18,980 nucleotides of DNA, taken from NCBI GenBank assembly GCA_002719615.1, contig PBHZ01000029.1:1-18980 (forward strand), read 5' to 3'. The notes beneath the pieces are model-generated. The model searched no databases and was not told where the DNA came from. It saw only the letters and a program-made list of their open reading frames with translations. The translations under genes and the position numbers were made by a program. Position 1 is the stretch's first letter, and each line of letters starts with the position of its first letter. Positions 7,264 to 15,434 of the stretch are shown in pieces. Origin of the DNA: Methanobacteriota archaeon (GTDB lineage: Archaea; Thermoplasmatota; Poseidoniia; Poseidoniales; Thalassarchaeaceae).

Positions 7264-8202
7264 GTGGAATTGGTAACAGGAGGGGCAGGATTCATTGGAT
7301 CTCACTTGGTAGATTCATTAGTCGATAAAGGCAAAAAGGTAAGAGTTATCGATAATTTTAGTAGCGGAAAAATGGAGTTTTTATCACACCATAAAAGTAA
7401 TGTCGAAATTATTAGATGTGATTTGCTAGACTTTGAAGATTTGAGTAAGGCTATGGCTGGAATTGTAACAGTACATCATTTGGCAGCTAATCCCGACATA
7501 AGGCTAGGTACCGAAGTGACAGATACCGATCTCAAACAAGGGACTATGGCTACATATAATATCTTAGAAGCAATGAGAGTTAATGGTGTAAAAAATATTT
7601 CATTTGCATCCTCTTCTGCGATTTATGGAGAAGCAAAAGAGATGCCAACGTCAGAAAAATATGGCCCATTACTTCCAATATCTCTTTATGGTGCATCGAA
7701 AATCGCAAGTGAGACATTAATAACGGCATGGATAGGTACTTTTGGAGGCAAAGCATGGATTCACAGATTTGCAAATATTGTTGGCCCTAGAGGGACACAT
7801 GGAGTAATTTTTGACTTTATCCATAAGTTAAAGAAGACACCGGATAGATTAGAAGTTTTAGGAGATGGTTTTCAAGAAAAATCATACATGTCAGTACATG
7901 ATTGTGTCAATTCGATGCTACATCTGATTGAAAAAACAAATAATGATGTTAATCTTTTCAATTTGGGCACGGGGGATACTTGTTCGGTACGAAGAATAGC
8001 AGAAATAGTTGTAGAAGAAAGTAAATTTGAAAATGTAAAAATTGAATATACTGGAGGAAAAAGAGGATGGGCAGGAGACGTCCCTAAGACCTTTCTGAAT
8101 GTTGATAAATTATTAGGAACAGGTTTTGAACCTACTAGAATGTCTGAAGAAACGATCAGGGATTGTGTAATTAATCTGATCGACGAGATCGGATTAAAAT
8201 AG
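7264..8202 (+). CDS. NAD-dependent nucleotide-sugar epimerase/dehydratase (extended SDR)
   Basis: This is a cytoplasmic enzyme of nucleotide-sugar metabolism, probably supplying sugars for surface glycans. The 312-residue product has the Rossmann motif TGGAGFIGSH (G6, G9, G12), an acidic residue after strand 2 (RVIDNFSSG) that favours NAD over NADP, a Ser cluster at 116-118 (SSSAIYGE) and the YxxxK pair Y142/K146 (LYGASK). HRFANIVGPRG is the typical substrate-loop stretch. UDP-glucose 4-epimerase (GalE-like) and dTDP-glucose 4,6-dehydratase-like activities cannot be separated by eye, so no symbol is given. The start is GTG, with GAGGT about 8 nt upstream overlapping the VKOR stop region, which suggests coupled translation. 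Its last 32 nt overlap the end of the convergent gene. Confidence 0.9.
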   Translation: MELVTGGAGFIGSHLVDSLVDKGKKVRVIDNFSSGKMEFLSHHKSNVEIIRCDLLDFEDLSKAMAGIVTVHHLAANPDIRLGTEVTDTDLKQGTMATYNILEAMRVNGVKNISFASSSAIYGEAKEMPTSEKYGPLLPISLYGASKIASETLITAWIGTFGGKAWIHRFANIVGPRGTHGVIFDFIHKLKKTPDRLEVLGDGFQEKSYMSVHDCVNSMLHLIEKTNNDVNLFNLGTGDTCSVRRIAEIVVEESKFENVKIEYTGGKRGWAGDVPKTFLNVDKLLGTGFEPTRMSEETIRDCVINLIDEIGLK

Positions 8203-9070
8203 GAACTACTGAGATACATATTATTACCAAAAATGGTATGAAAATATTTGTCTTTTTAACTGTATTTTCGTCACCCAAGTGAATTGACATGGCCCCTAAT
8301 ATTTTTGAATTTGTATTGTTGTTAGAGACTGACTCATGTATAACTACTACTTCCAGATTTTCAAGTAATTTATCTTCTGGCAACAGAAATTTAGATGTAA
8401 AATTACTATCCTGATAAGATATTGTAGTCCATGACTCATTGGGATGAGCCCATTCATAAGAGCCATTGACATAAATTTCATTATATGCAAATACAACATC
8501 ATGGTGTATTTTTATATCATTTGAATTTATATTTTCAGAAACCAATACATTATCTTCCAAAATTAAGAAAAAAATTTTTGAGTCTGTAGTAGTGTCCCAA
8601 TTAGATAATTGAGAATTTATAATTAATTCATTAGAATTTAAAGATAAATTTAGGTTAATTTCAGTATCTCCCCTCCTTTCATTTTCTGCAGAAAGTAAAC
8701 TTCTGTGTAATGTTGTTGTATCAGGTGCACCGCCAGAAGTGATTAGACCATCAAACCAAAAAGAAGGAGCGACAAGTTTATCTGAATATTTTGCGAGCCT
8801 GTAATCAGTTATTTCAGTACCTAAAGGATCGTCAATAGAATCATGAAATGCTAGCCTAATAACTCGATTACCATTTGCTTCTGTATATTGGGGCATCCAA
8901 GAATCCACAGAAGCGCATACGTCACACCATGTTGCAGTATATTGCTCCATAACTACTGAATATCCTCCTTTTTCTGACCAATAAGTTTCTTCATCCTCTT
9001 GAGCATAACTTGAATTACTTAGAAATAAAAGCGCGATAATGAATATCATTAAACGATGCGCGAATGCCAT
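8171..9070 (-). CDS. Secreted, tail-anchored thioredoxin-like protein (CDVC)
   Basis: This predicted surface protein has a single thioredoxin-type CxxC. From the ATG at 9070 (299 residues) it has a signal peptide (MAFAHRLMIFIIALLFLSNS, cleavage near SYA-QE), then TATWCDVCASVDSWMP (C49, C52) with the Trp before the first Cys as in thioredoxins. LVAPSFWFDG is a plausible cis-Pro loop. A beta-rich C-terminal part of about 150 residues carries several N-x-S/T sequons (NLS, NGS, NES, NFT). A final TM helix is followed by RSRRSD. An upstream ATG at 9100 is in frame, but 9070 starts at the signal peptide and lies about 30 nt from a TATA-like box at 9096-9104. It could be a second redox partner for VKOR, a reductase, or a structural surface protein. 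The C-terminal part is not recognised. Confidence 0.75.
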   Translation of the reverse strand: MAFAHRLMIFIIALLFLSNSSYAQEDEETYWSEKGGYSVVMEQYTATWCDVCASVDSWMPQYTEANGNRVIRLAFHDSIDDPLGTEITDYRLAKYSDKLVAPSFWFDGLITSGGAPDTTTLHRSLLSAENERRGDTEINLNLSLNSNELIINSQLSNWDTTTDSKIFFLILEDNVLVSENINSNDIKIHHDVVFAYNEIYVNGSYEWAHPNESWTTISYQDSNFTSKFLLPEDKLLENLEVVVIHESVSNNNTNSKILGAMSIHLGDENTVKKTNIFIPFLVIICISVVPILIRSRRSD

Positions 9071-9095
9071 TACAAATGACCCTAGGGTGCTTCCT

Positions 9096-9104
9096 TTCAT
9101 AACC
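9096..9104. promoter_or_regulatory. Shared TATA-like element between divergent genes
   Basis: TTCATAACC on the plus strand (GGTTATGAA on the minus) is centred at about 9100. That is 27 nt before the rlmE ATG (9127) and 30 nt before the thioredoxin-like ATG (9070). One element could therefore direct two leaderless transcripts in opposite directions from a 56-nt gap. The match is weak (few A/T runs) and was judged on spacing. Confidence 0.3.
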
Positions 9105-9126
9105 TAATGTCTTAGCGCCATCAACT

Positions 9127-9870
9127 ATGAGTAAGCGGTGGTACCAAGAAAATCGTCGCGATCCATGGAGAAGAGAGGCGCGTTCAAAGGGATATCGTGC
9201 CCGTTCGGCATACAAATTAAAGCAAATACAAGATAAATTTGGAATAATTAGGAAGGGAGATTCAGTCCTTGATGTAGGTTGTCATCCGGGAGGTTGGACG
9301 CAAGTAGCGGTCGAAGAAGCAGGAGAAAATGGATTTGTTTTGGGAGTGGATTTATTATCTACGTCTCCGATAGATGGTGCTTCGATAATAATAGGAGATA
9401 TTTCGGAGAATTCTACCTTAGAGGAAATTTCAAATCTGTTAGGAGATAGAAATCTAAATACAGTAATTAGTGATATTTCGCCAAAGTTAACTGGCAGATA
9501 TGATACAGATCAAGCAATATCCTTAGAATTGTCAACACTTGTATTGGATAAGGCAATGATGATGCTAACGCCTGGAGGGAATTTTGTCACAAAAATATTC
9601 CAAGGGACAGGAATTGAAGGTTTGATGAAGGCCGCAAAACAAAGATTCTCGAATGTGCAACGATATGCTCCTACAGCAAGTAGAAAATCGTCTTCTGAGA
9701 CATATCTCATTTGTCAAAATAAATTACCGAGAGTCAAAAAAGGAGCACAAGGGAAAACTGCTTATCAGCAGGTACAGGAGCATCTAGAAGAAATAGACGT
9801 ATTAGTAAAAAATTCAGAAATGGATGAGACTCCCACGGTGAAAGGATTTAGAAGATTAAAAAAGAAATAA
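9127..9870 (+). CDS. rlmE: RlmE/FtsJ-family rRNA 2'-O-ribose methyltransferase
   Basis: The SAM-dependent enzyme methylates a ribose 2'-OH of large-subunit rRNA (U2552 in E. coli). The SAM motif is VLDVGCHPGGWTQ. The K-D-K-E tetrad is complete: K30 (SAYK), D116 (SDISP), K156 (VTKIFQG) and E191 (SSETYL). The first three align with E. coli K38, D124 and K164 at offset 8, and E191 aligns with E199 at the same offset. The N-terminus RWYQENRRDPWRREARSKGYRARSAYKL also fits, broken here as RDPWRREARSKGYRARS-type. The length of 247 exceeds the bacterial 209 because of a basic/acidic tail after residue 200 ending in RRLKKK, which may aid RNA binding. A TATA-like box 27 nt upstream suggests a leaderless start. 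It ends 2 nt from the convergent RND gene. A Trm7-like tRNA target is less likely. Confidence 0.92.
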   Translation: MSKRWYQENRRDPWRREARSKGYRARSAYKLKQIQDKFGIIRKGDSVLDVGCHPGGWTQVAVEEAGENGFVLGVDLLSTSPIDGASIIIGDISENSTLEEISNLLGDRNLNTVISDISPKLTGRYDTDQAISLELSTLVLDKAMMMLTPGGNFVTKIFQGTGIEGLMKAAKQRFSNVQRYAPTASRKSSSETYLICQNKLPRVKKGAQGKTAYQQVQEHLEEIDVLVKNSEMDETPTVKGFRRLKKK

Positions 9871-9872
9871 AT

Positions 9873-12446
9873 TCACTGATTTCCATTGCCATTACTTGTT
9901 CGGACTTCGGCTGCCAATAAACCGGGCAATACCAGTAATGCCAATAATAATGAAAAGGCAACCGAAATAGCACTTACAATACCAAAATCTCTAATGACAG
10001 GGATTGGAGATAATAACAAAACCATGAATCCACAAATCGTAGTTCCTGCCGAAATTAATAATGATGCCCCAGTAGTCAAGTACATATCCCTCATTGCAGG
10101 CCATATTTTCATCCCTTCCCTTCTATTTTCTTCAAATCTTCTCCATACATGTATTGAATAATCAATACCAAGACCTATGGTTAATGCTGTAATCATTATC
10201 GTTAAAACATTCCAGTTTATACCCAATACAGCCATTGAACCTACTACCCATGATCCTGCCAAACCAACGGGTAAAATCACAACTAATGATTGACCAAAAC
10301 TTCTCGTGAGGATTGCTAAGACCGCTAAAGAAACTGCGAGACTGATTGCAGTAGAATACAAGATAGATGATATTAATCCCGAAAGAACATTAGAAAGAAC
10401 TATTAGGTTTCCATCTAGGTATGCATTACCTCCTATATCTTCTTCGATTATATTTACTTCCATTTGGAACTCTCTAGCAATATTCTCTACTTCTGTACTT
10501 GATTCGGCTTCGACATCCACTCTTATTGACAAGAATTTAATTGCAGAATTTGATTCGTCTAGTGCAACATATAGTTCAGTTCTATCTGCCCAAGACAAAC
10601 CTCTTAATTGATCTCCAACACTATCATTGGATAATAATTCAATGACTGCTCCAGTTAAATCTCCATGTTGGAAATTTTCTGTTGTTGCTATTTCATTTCC
10701 AAATAATTCTAAATTATTTCTTTGGCCAAACTCATCACTTTGTATCAACATATCTTTGAGGATTAGGTATAAACTATCATAAGATGGCCATTCATTACTA
10801 GAACCGGATACCTGAGTCGATACGACTGAGGGTATTCTTGGAAGTGATTGATCGAATCCTCTTAGTGAAGTTAGAATTCTTCTTTCGTCATTAAATGATA
10901 ATTCGTCATTTGATGGTTCTATCAAAATATTGACTGATTTCAAAGCATCAATTTCATAAGAATCATATATTTCATTTCTTACCTGCATTATTTCCATTTC
11001 ATCTTCTGATAGGAAATCAGTTAATTCAAAACTAGTATCTAGTCCATTTTCAGCAACTACAACAGATCCAGTAGTTATCAAAACAACCATCAATAGTACT
11101 CTAACCGTATTATTTCTTTGAAAATCAGTAGCCTTATCGGCAATGTAGTCAAGTTTAATGCCACGTGAATGAGTTTCTCCAGTTATTTTTTCCACTACGA
11201 CATGTACAGCTCCAACTGTGACGGTACTTGCAATAAAGGCTGAAACAACACCTAATGCTAAAGTAAATCCAAAGGCCTGTAGAGGTGGCAAGGGAGAGAA
11301 TGAATTTGCCAAGAATGCAAATACAGTAGTTACTACAGCAAGAGATAACGCCATTCTTATTTTCATAAAAGATTGTATCCACGCTGTTGCTGCACTATTT
11401 GTTTTAGATCGTGCTTTATCATAACCGGTTTGTAAGTGTATAGAGTAATCTATCCCAAGTCCCAATACAACCGGGGCTACGGCTACCTCCAGGATTGTAA
11501 ATCCAAAACCTAACATAGAGATAATTCCATAAGTCCATACCAAAGATGCTGAAAGACCAAGAAGAGGAGCTGCTACCATCATAAATGACCTGAAGGTAAG
11601 AGCAAGAAGAAGAACGACTATCAAAATTGCTAAAATGAATAAATAGATCAAATTATCAAGTGTAGACTCATTGATATCATTGCTTATTAATGAATCAGAA
11701 ATTACGCCATATTCAAGCGGTTCGTTTGAAGAATCACCACTATCATGACTTAACATATCTCTAATTGCATCAGCATATTTGAGATTTTCATTTTCATCTA
11801 AATTACCATTCATTTCTATAATCCATAAAGTACTCGATGCATGAGGTAATGGATTACCAGTCCCATCTAGTAGCCAATCGCATAGAGATTCAAAATCAAA
11901 GTCTTGATGCAACATTACCGAAGATGCAAAAGATGCATATGCTACATTTTCTTCATCATTTGAAAATGAGGATTCGCAGTTCTCATTATTGACAAATACA
12001 GAATTGAGTAAATCCTGCCAATCATCAAAATCATATAAAGAACCGGAATAATTACTTTGTTCAATTGCTCTTTCTAGGATATCAGCAGCATTAAGTTGAG
12101 ATTTGATAAAATTTCCATTAGATTCAGAATAATTCTGTATTATTGTAAAATCTGTATTGAGCTGTTGTAATGCGCCGATTTCAAGTACACTCGAATCATC
12201 CTGACTTGCTTCAATATTGATGTAAATAAGTTCTCCAGATTGTGTAATTTCATTGTAAATAGTAGATTTAGCCTCATCGTATTCAGTATTTGGAGCAAAT
12301 GAAGATAAATCAGTAGAAAAATTTGGCAAAGGAGTAAGGAAACTAGCAAGTAAAATTGTGGCTAAAACACTTATTATGACTATTGGAAAAGCCATTTTTT
12401 CAAAAAGTTCAGAAAACTTTTCCGACGGTTGGTCAGCAACTGCCAT
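9873..12446 (-). CDS. RND-superfamily exporter (COG1033/MMPL-like)
   Basis: This second proton-coupled RND exporter is 857 residues from ATG 12446. The architecture is duplicated: TM1 at about 18-38, outer loop 1, five-helix bundle; then TM7 near 448-465, outer loop 2, five-helix bundle. Both halves carry an intact GIDYSIH (331-337 and 760-766), matching the paired Asp-Tyr proton relay known in MmpL3. Outer loop 1 has a single cysteine pair (C157, C189) and loop 2 has none, unlike the exporter at 2490-5921. The frame extends to 12566 but would then overlap rpoL (12556). ATG 12446 is supported by a GTTATA box about 27 nt upstream. The substrate is unknown; COG1033 members are annotated only as predicted exporters. 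Confidence 0.9.
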   Translation of the reverse strand: MAVADQPSEKFSELFEKMAFPIVIISVLATILLASFLTPLPNFSTDLSSFAPNTEYDEAKSTIYNEITQSGELIYINIEASQDDSSVLEIGALQQLNTDFTIIQNYSESNGNFIKSQLNAADILERAIEQSNYSGSLYDFDDWQDLLNSVFVNNENCESSFSNDEENVAYASFASSVMLHQDFDFESLCDWLLDGTGNPLPHASSTLWIIEMNGNLDENENLKYADAIRDMLSHDSGDSSNEPLEYGVISDSLISNDINESTLDNLIYLFILAILIVVLLLALTFRSFMMVAAPLLGLSASLVWTYGIISMLGFGFTILEVAVAPVVLGLGIDYSIHLQTGYDKARSKTNSAATAWIQSFMKIRMALSLAVVTTVFAFLANSFSPLPPLQAFGFTLALGVVSAFIASTVTVGAVHVVVEKITGETHSRGIKLDYIADKATDFQRNNTVRVLLMVVLITTGSVVVAENGLDTSFELTDFLSEDEMEIMQVRNEIYDSYEIDALKSVNILIEPSNDELSFNDERRILTSLRGFDQSLPRIPSVVSTQVSGSSNEWPSYDSLYLILKDMLIQSDEFGQRNNLELFGNEIATTENFQHGDLTGAVIELLSNDSVGDQLRGLSWADRTELYVALDESNSAIKFLSIRVDVEAESSTEVENIAREFQMEVNIIEEDIGGNAYLDGNLIVLSNVLSGLISSILYSTAISLAVSLAVLAILTRSFGQSLVVILPVGLAGSWVVGSMAVLGINWNVLTIMITALTIGLGIDYSIHVWRRFEENRREGMKIWPAMRDMYLTTGASLLISAGTTICGFMVLLLSPIPVIRDFGIVSAISVAFSLLLALLVLPGLLAAEVRTSNGNGNQ

Positions 12447-12469
12447 GCGTTCCGCTGAGGATGCTGATG

Positions 12470-12475
12470 TATAAC
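12470..12475 (-). promoter_or_regulatory. TATA box for the second RND exporter
   Basis: GTTATA on the minus strand is centred about 26.5 nt before the ATG at 12446, predicting a leaderless transcript and supporting that start over the upstream ATG at 12566. It was read by eye. Confidence 0.4.
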
Positions 12476-12555
12476 TTAGGGTCAATATGAATCGAAGATT
12501 GTTAATAATGACATGAAAGGACTCAAAAAGGAGAGGCAGGTCGAAAGGTCGTCTT

Positions 12556-12813
12556 ATGCCAATCAAAGTATTGAAAAATGAAGGTCGAGAGTTGAGAGTT
12601 AGAATAACTGGAGAAAGTCATACGACATTACAAATGTTTAGGTCAAGACTTAATGGCAGTAAAGATGTTGAATATGCAAATTACTTTCAAAATCATCCTG
12701 ATTTAGATGATCCGGAGATATTCATAAGAACGGAAAAGGGAAAAAAGGCTGAGAAAGTTTTCAAAGATCTTTGTAAAGAATTGAGTAAAGAAATTTCTAA
12801 CATAAAACTCTGA
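12556..12813 (+). CDS. rpoL: DNA-directed RNA polymerase subunit L (Rpo11)
   Basis: This 85-residue subunit pairs with Rpo3 (RpoD) in the assembly platform of archaeal RNA polymerase; it is the homologue of eukaryotic RPB11 and of the bacterial alpha N-terminal domain. Family features are the N-terminal MPIKVLKNEGRELRVRI, GESHTTLQMFRSRL on the dimerisation helix, DVEYANYFQNHPDLDDPEIFIRT broken across the central strands, and the long acidic/basic C-terminal helix. The size is typical. A TTAATAAT box at about 12502-12509 would start transcription near 12531, leaving a leader of about 25 nt. It is followed after 12 nt by truD, so the two probably form an operon. Confidence 0.94.
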   Translation: MPIKVLKNEGRELRVRITGESHTTLQMFRSRLNGSKDVEYANYFQNHPDLDDPEIFIRTEKGKKAEKVFKDLCKELSKEISNIKL

Positions 12814-12825
12814 GGCGGTGAAGTC

Positions 12826-14220
12826 TTGAAAGATAGCTCTCTAGAAGGGCGTCTTGGCTTGTCTGAATGGACATCTGATAATGATGGCATTGGAGGGATT
12901 CTAAAATCCAGAGTTGAGGATTTCAGAGTAGAGGAAATATCAAAAATACCTGCTCTTGATCCCAAAGGTCGGTTTACAGTAGCAAGGATAACCATGGTTA
13001 ACTGGGAAACGAATAGATTTTTGAAGAGGCTTTCCAAAGCGTGTGGAATAAGTAGGAACAGGATTTTCTCTTCAGGCATGAAAGATAAAAGAGCGGTTAC
13101 AACTCAGATTGTGGTAATAGATTCTCCTATGTACAAAGTTGAAAAAATAAAAATTCCAGATAGTACGATAGAAATTATAGGTAGAACTCATCAAAAAATT
13201 GGTATGAGTGATCACGATGGAAATAGATTTACAATTACTGTTCGCGGATGTTGTGACTCAGAAGGCCTCCCACTAGATGGCAAAGAAGCTATGAAGAGAG
13301 TTAAACAAATTAGAGAAGATATGACAGCAAAACTTGGTGCTGATGCATTTCCCAACTGGATAGGACCGCAAAGATTTGGTTCAACTAGGCCTGTAACTCC
13401 AGAAGTAGGACGAGCTGTAGTTAATGGAGATTATAAAAAGGCAATTGATCTTTATTTGGGGATGGAGGGAAAAAATACTAATCAGGATGTAGTACAATTT
13501 AGAAGAATGTGGAGAGAAACGGGAGACATAGAGGCATGCCTGGAAATAATTCCTGAGCACCTTGGTTATGAAAGAAATATATTAGAAAAGTTACGAGAGA
13601 AGCGTGAAGATTATGTTGCTGCGTTCATGGCTCTACCAAATTCTTTACAATTACTTACTGTGCATTCAGTTCAATCCTTGACGTTTAATTATTCATTGAG
13701 AGAAAGAATGAAGAAAAATCTGCCAATAATTCACCCAACTCTGGGAGATATTGTTGCACCTGTAAATCCTAATGGAAGAATTGATGCAGGAAAAATGGCA
13801 TATGTTTCGGAAACTAATCTTGAAAGATGTAAAAGAAATTGTGAATCTAGCAGATTAGTTGTTACTGGGCCTTTACCGGGATTAGATTCTCCAATGGCTA
13901 AAGAAAATCCAGGAGTGATAGAAAACAAAGCATTGAAGGAAAGTAAACTTGACAAAGTGGATTGGAGGATTGAAAAAATACCAAGATTGACATCCTCTGG
14001 TACTAGGAGGCCGCTTTCAGTATTTTTCAGAGATTTTAGCGTCAGTGAGGCTCCAGAAGTTGACGATCTAACTTCCAGTCGTTGGATAGAAGGAAATAGA
14101 GAAGGAGATAGATGGAATCCCGATGGGGCATGCTTAAAACTGAAATTTTCCCTTCCTCCTGGGACATATGCTACAGTATTGATGAGGGAATTTATGAAAT
14201 CACCATTGGATCATTACTAA
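12826..14220 (+). CDS. truD: tRNA pseudouridine synthase TruD
   Basis: The enzyme makes pseudouridine at position 13 of tRNAs. Motifs seen are the N-terminal VEDFRVEEI, the catalytic loop SSGMKDKRAVTTQ with Asp87 (the E. coli D80 equivalent), GNRFTITVRG, and NWIGPQRFGSTRPVT. ATVLMREFMK closes the protein. The length of 464 is typical of archaeal/eukaryotic TruD/Pus7, which carry an insertion relative to the 349-residue E. coli protein. The start is TTG at 12826 with an SD-like GGCGGTGA about 6 nt before it; no ATG or GTG nearby gives the conserved N-terminus. The gap after rpoL is 12 nt, so expression is probably coupled. It ends 22 nt from the convergent aEF-1beta gene. Confidence 0.95.
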   Translation: MKDSSLEGRLGLSEWTSDNDGIGGILKSRVEDFRVEEISKIPALDPKGRFTVARITMVNWETNRFLKRLSKACGISRNRIFSSGMKDKRAVTTQIVVIDSPMYKVEKIKIPDSTIEIIGRTHQKIGMSDHDGNRFTITVRGCCDSEGLPLDGKEAMKRVKQIREDMTAKLGADAFPNWIGPQRFGSTRPVTPEVGRAVVNGDYKKAIDLYLGMEGKNTNQDVVQFRRMWRETGDIEACLEIIPEHLGYERNILEKLREKREDYVAAFMALPNSLQLLTVHSVQSLTFNYSLRERMKKNLPIIHPTLGDIVAPVNPNGRIDAGKMAYVSETNLERCKRNCESSRLVVTGPLPGLDSPMAKENPGVIENKALKESKLDKVDWRIEKIPRLTSSGTRRPLSVFFRDFSVSEAPEVDDLTSSRWIEGNREGDRWNPDGACLKLKFSLPPGTYATVLMREFMKSPLDHY

Positions 14221-14242
14221 TAAAAAATAGTGTTGGAACTAA

Positions 14243-14509
14243 TTAAAGTCGTCCCATCTCTAAAGTCTCTATCTGACTTACTAAAGGATTGAGTGATCGA
14301 ATTTTATCTTCAAAACCATCAACTATTCCTTCTCCTTCTCCTAAGACTGCTTGAACTTCAATGAACATCATTCCAAAGGCAAGTGGCTTAATCTCCACCA
14401 TTTGAACTTCAGGTAAATTATCTATTAAACCAGCTATTCCTTCATAATCCGGCATTTCATCTTCTGGCTGATCCATAGTAACCTTGTACTTAACAACAAC
14501 TTGTCCCAT
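14243..14509 (-). CDS. Translation elongation factor aEF-1beta
   Basis: This is the guanine-nucleotide exchange factor for archaeal aEF-1alpha. The 88-residue product starts MGQVVVKYKVTMDQPE, the usual first strand of the family, has the conserved core EIKPLAFGMMFIEVQAVLGE, and ends with the typical IETLEMGRL. The size matches the stand-alone archaeal exchange domain of about 90 residues. The longest frame begins at 14584, but its extra 25 residues overlap the zinc-ribbon gene and are not family sequence, so ATG 14509 is chosen. It lies 17 nt after the zinc-ribbon gene, an arrangement known in many archaea. Confidence 0.93.
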   Translation of the reverse strand: MGQVVVKYKVTMDQPEDEMPDYEGIAGLIDNLPEVQMVEIKPLAFGMMFIEVQAVLGEGEGIVDGFEDKIRSLNPLVSQIETLEMGRL

Positions 14510-14526
14510 ACTATAACCTACTTTAT

Positions 14527-14694
14527 TTAAGGGCCTGTAAAAGCACAATCTGGGCAAATATACTTGATTCCTTGGACTCTGCATTGTTCACTACGGCCTA
14601 TGACATAACCACATTCTGGACACTTAAAGCTCGTATCTCGATTACTAACTAGTGGCACTCCGGATGAAGTACACACTTTGTTTTTTCCTACCAT
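14527..14694 (-). CDS. Small zinc-ribbon protein (DUF1610/HVO_2753-like), 55 residues
   Basis: This short gene encodes 55 residues with cysteines at 8, 25, 28, 38, 47 and 50. CPECGY and ICPDCAFTGP are intact zinc knuckles. The first knuckle reads CTSSG and the third SEQCR; each has one Ser where relatives have Cys. This small family is usually encoded beside aEF-1beta in archaea, as here (17-nt gap, same strand), and is described as an RNA-binding zinc ribbon, so a translation role is inferred. The start is ATG 14694. An AT-rich box near 14774-14784 would give a leader of about 55 nt containing a GC-rich run (14711-14730). Lack of two cysteines suggests one zinc site instead of two. Confidence 0.85.
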   Translation of the reverse strand: MVGKNKVCTSSGVPLVSNRDTSFKCPECGYVIGRSEQCRVQGIKYICPDCAFTGP

Positions 14695-14848
14695 AAACAA
14701 TCCCCTATGTGCCCGCCGAGCGATGTCCCCTTTTTAGCGTTGATTGAAATACATGAGAAAAAATAGAATAGCTTTTAATAAAATATAGACTAAAAATACA
14801 TACTCAGATTATATTTTGAAAGTAAAAAATGTTGAATATTTTAAAGAT
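14695..14848. other. Intergenic leader region upstream of the zinc-ribbon gene
   Basis: This 154-nt gap separates two minus-strand genes. It has an AT-rich stretch around 14760-14800, probably the promoter of the zinc-ribbon/aEF-1beta pair. A strikingly GC-rich run at 14711-14730 (GCCCGCCGAGCGATGTCCCC on the plus strand) then falls in the predicted leader. I found no clear long hairpin and no ORF. Confidence 0.35.
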
Positions 14849-15412
14849 TTATTTTTCTAGTATTTGATTGATTTTTTCCATATCTAGACCTTGTTCCCGT
14901 GCTAAAAGCGAAACACATAGCCACAAAGTCACAGGCCCCAATGCTTTTCTTTTTCTTTGTGATCTCCTTACTACTTCTCTATTTGTCAAACCAGATTTTT
15001 TTGAAACATAATTAATTAAAATATTTGTCTTATCTTCAACGCTTTTCAATTCGTTATCGGAATCGTGAGAATCTTGTTTTTTTTGTTTTACAGTGATAAT
15101 ATCTGTTTCATCTTGAATAGGAGCAGATTTTAAATCATAAACAGACGAATGCAAGATATCTCGTAAGATTGGTTGCCAACCAAGTATGGGAGGAGATAGA
15201 TTAACATTGGAATTTGGATACAAAAAATCACCAGATTCTATTATCCAATTCATATCCAACAAATGGGAAAGTACCAAATTGGCATCATTAGGATTGAACC
15301 ACTGCAATTCTAAAGACCATAGTCTGACTATGTCTGTTTTAGATATTTTAGGAAATTGAGGAGAGAAACTTGAAAATAATAATTTTGAGATTTCCGTATT
15401 ACTATCTGACAC
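14849..15412 (-). CDS. DUF2240-like archaeal protein
   Basis: This is a conserved archaeal protein of unknown function, 187 residues. The N-terminal part (about 20-75) looks like a winged helix: VRLWSLELQWFNPNDANLVL, then MNWIIESGDFLYPN, resembling the WFSP...A..LV...LL pattern of DUF2240. A charged linker (about 95-130) follows. The C-terminal helical part has TNREVVRRSQRKRKALGPVT and ends in LLAREQGLDMEKI, a feature DUF2240 shares. It has no catalytic motif, TM helix or signal peptide. The start is GTG 15412, with AAGGA about 9 nt upstream and a TAATAA/TTATTA box about 26 nt upstream; the nearby ATG at 15416 is out of frame. The HEAT gene diverges from it across 99 nt. The family call is from memory of the pattern. 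Confidence 0.6.
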   Translation of the reverse strand: MSDSNTEISKLLFSSFSPQFPKISKTDIVRLWSLELQWFNPNDANLVLSHLLDMNWIIESGDFLYPNSNVNLSPPILGWQPILRDILHSSVYDLKSAPIQDETDIITVKQKKQDSHDSDNELKSVEDKTNILINYVSKKSGLTNREVVRRSQRKRKALGPVTLWLCVSLLAREQGLDMEKINQILEK

Positions 15413-15434
15413 ATATGTTCCTTTGAAAACAAAG

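Noticed and set aside
12447..12566. 40-residue N-terminal extension of the second RND exporter
   Set aside because: It would overlap the rpoL start on the other strand, and a TATA box sits correctly for the inner ATG.
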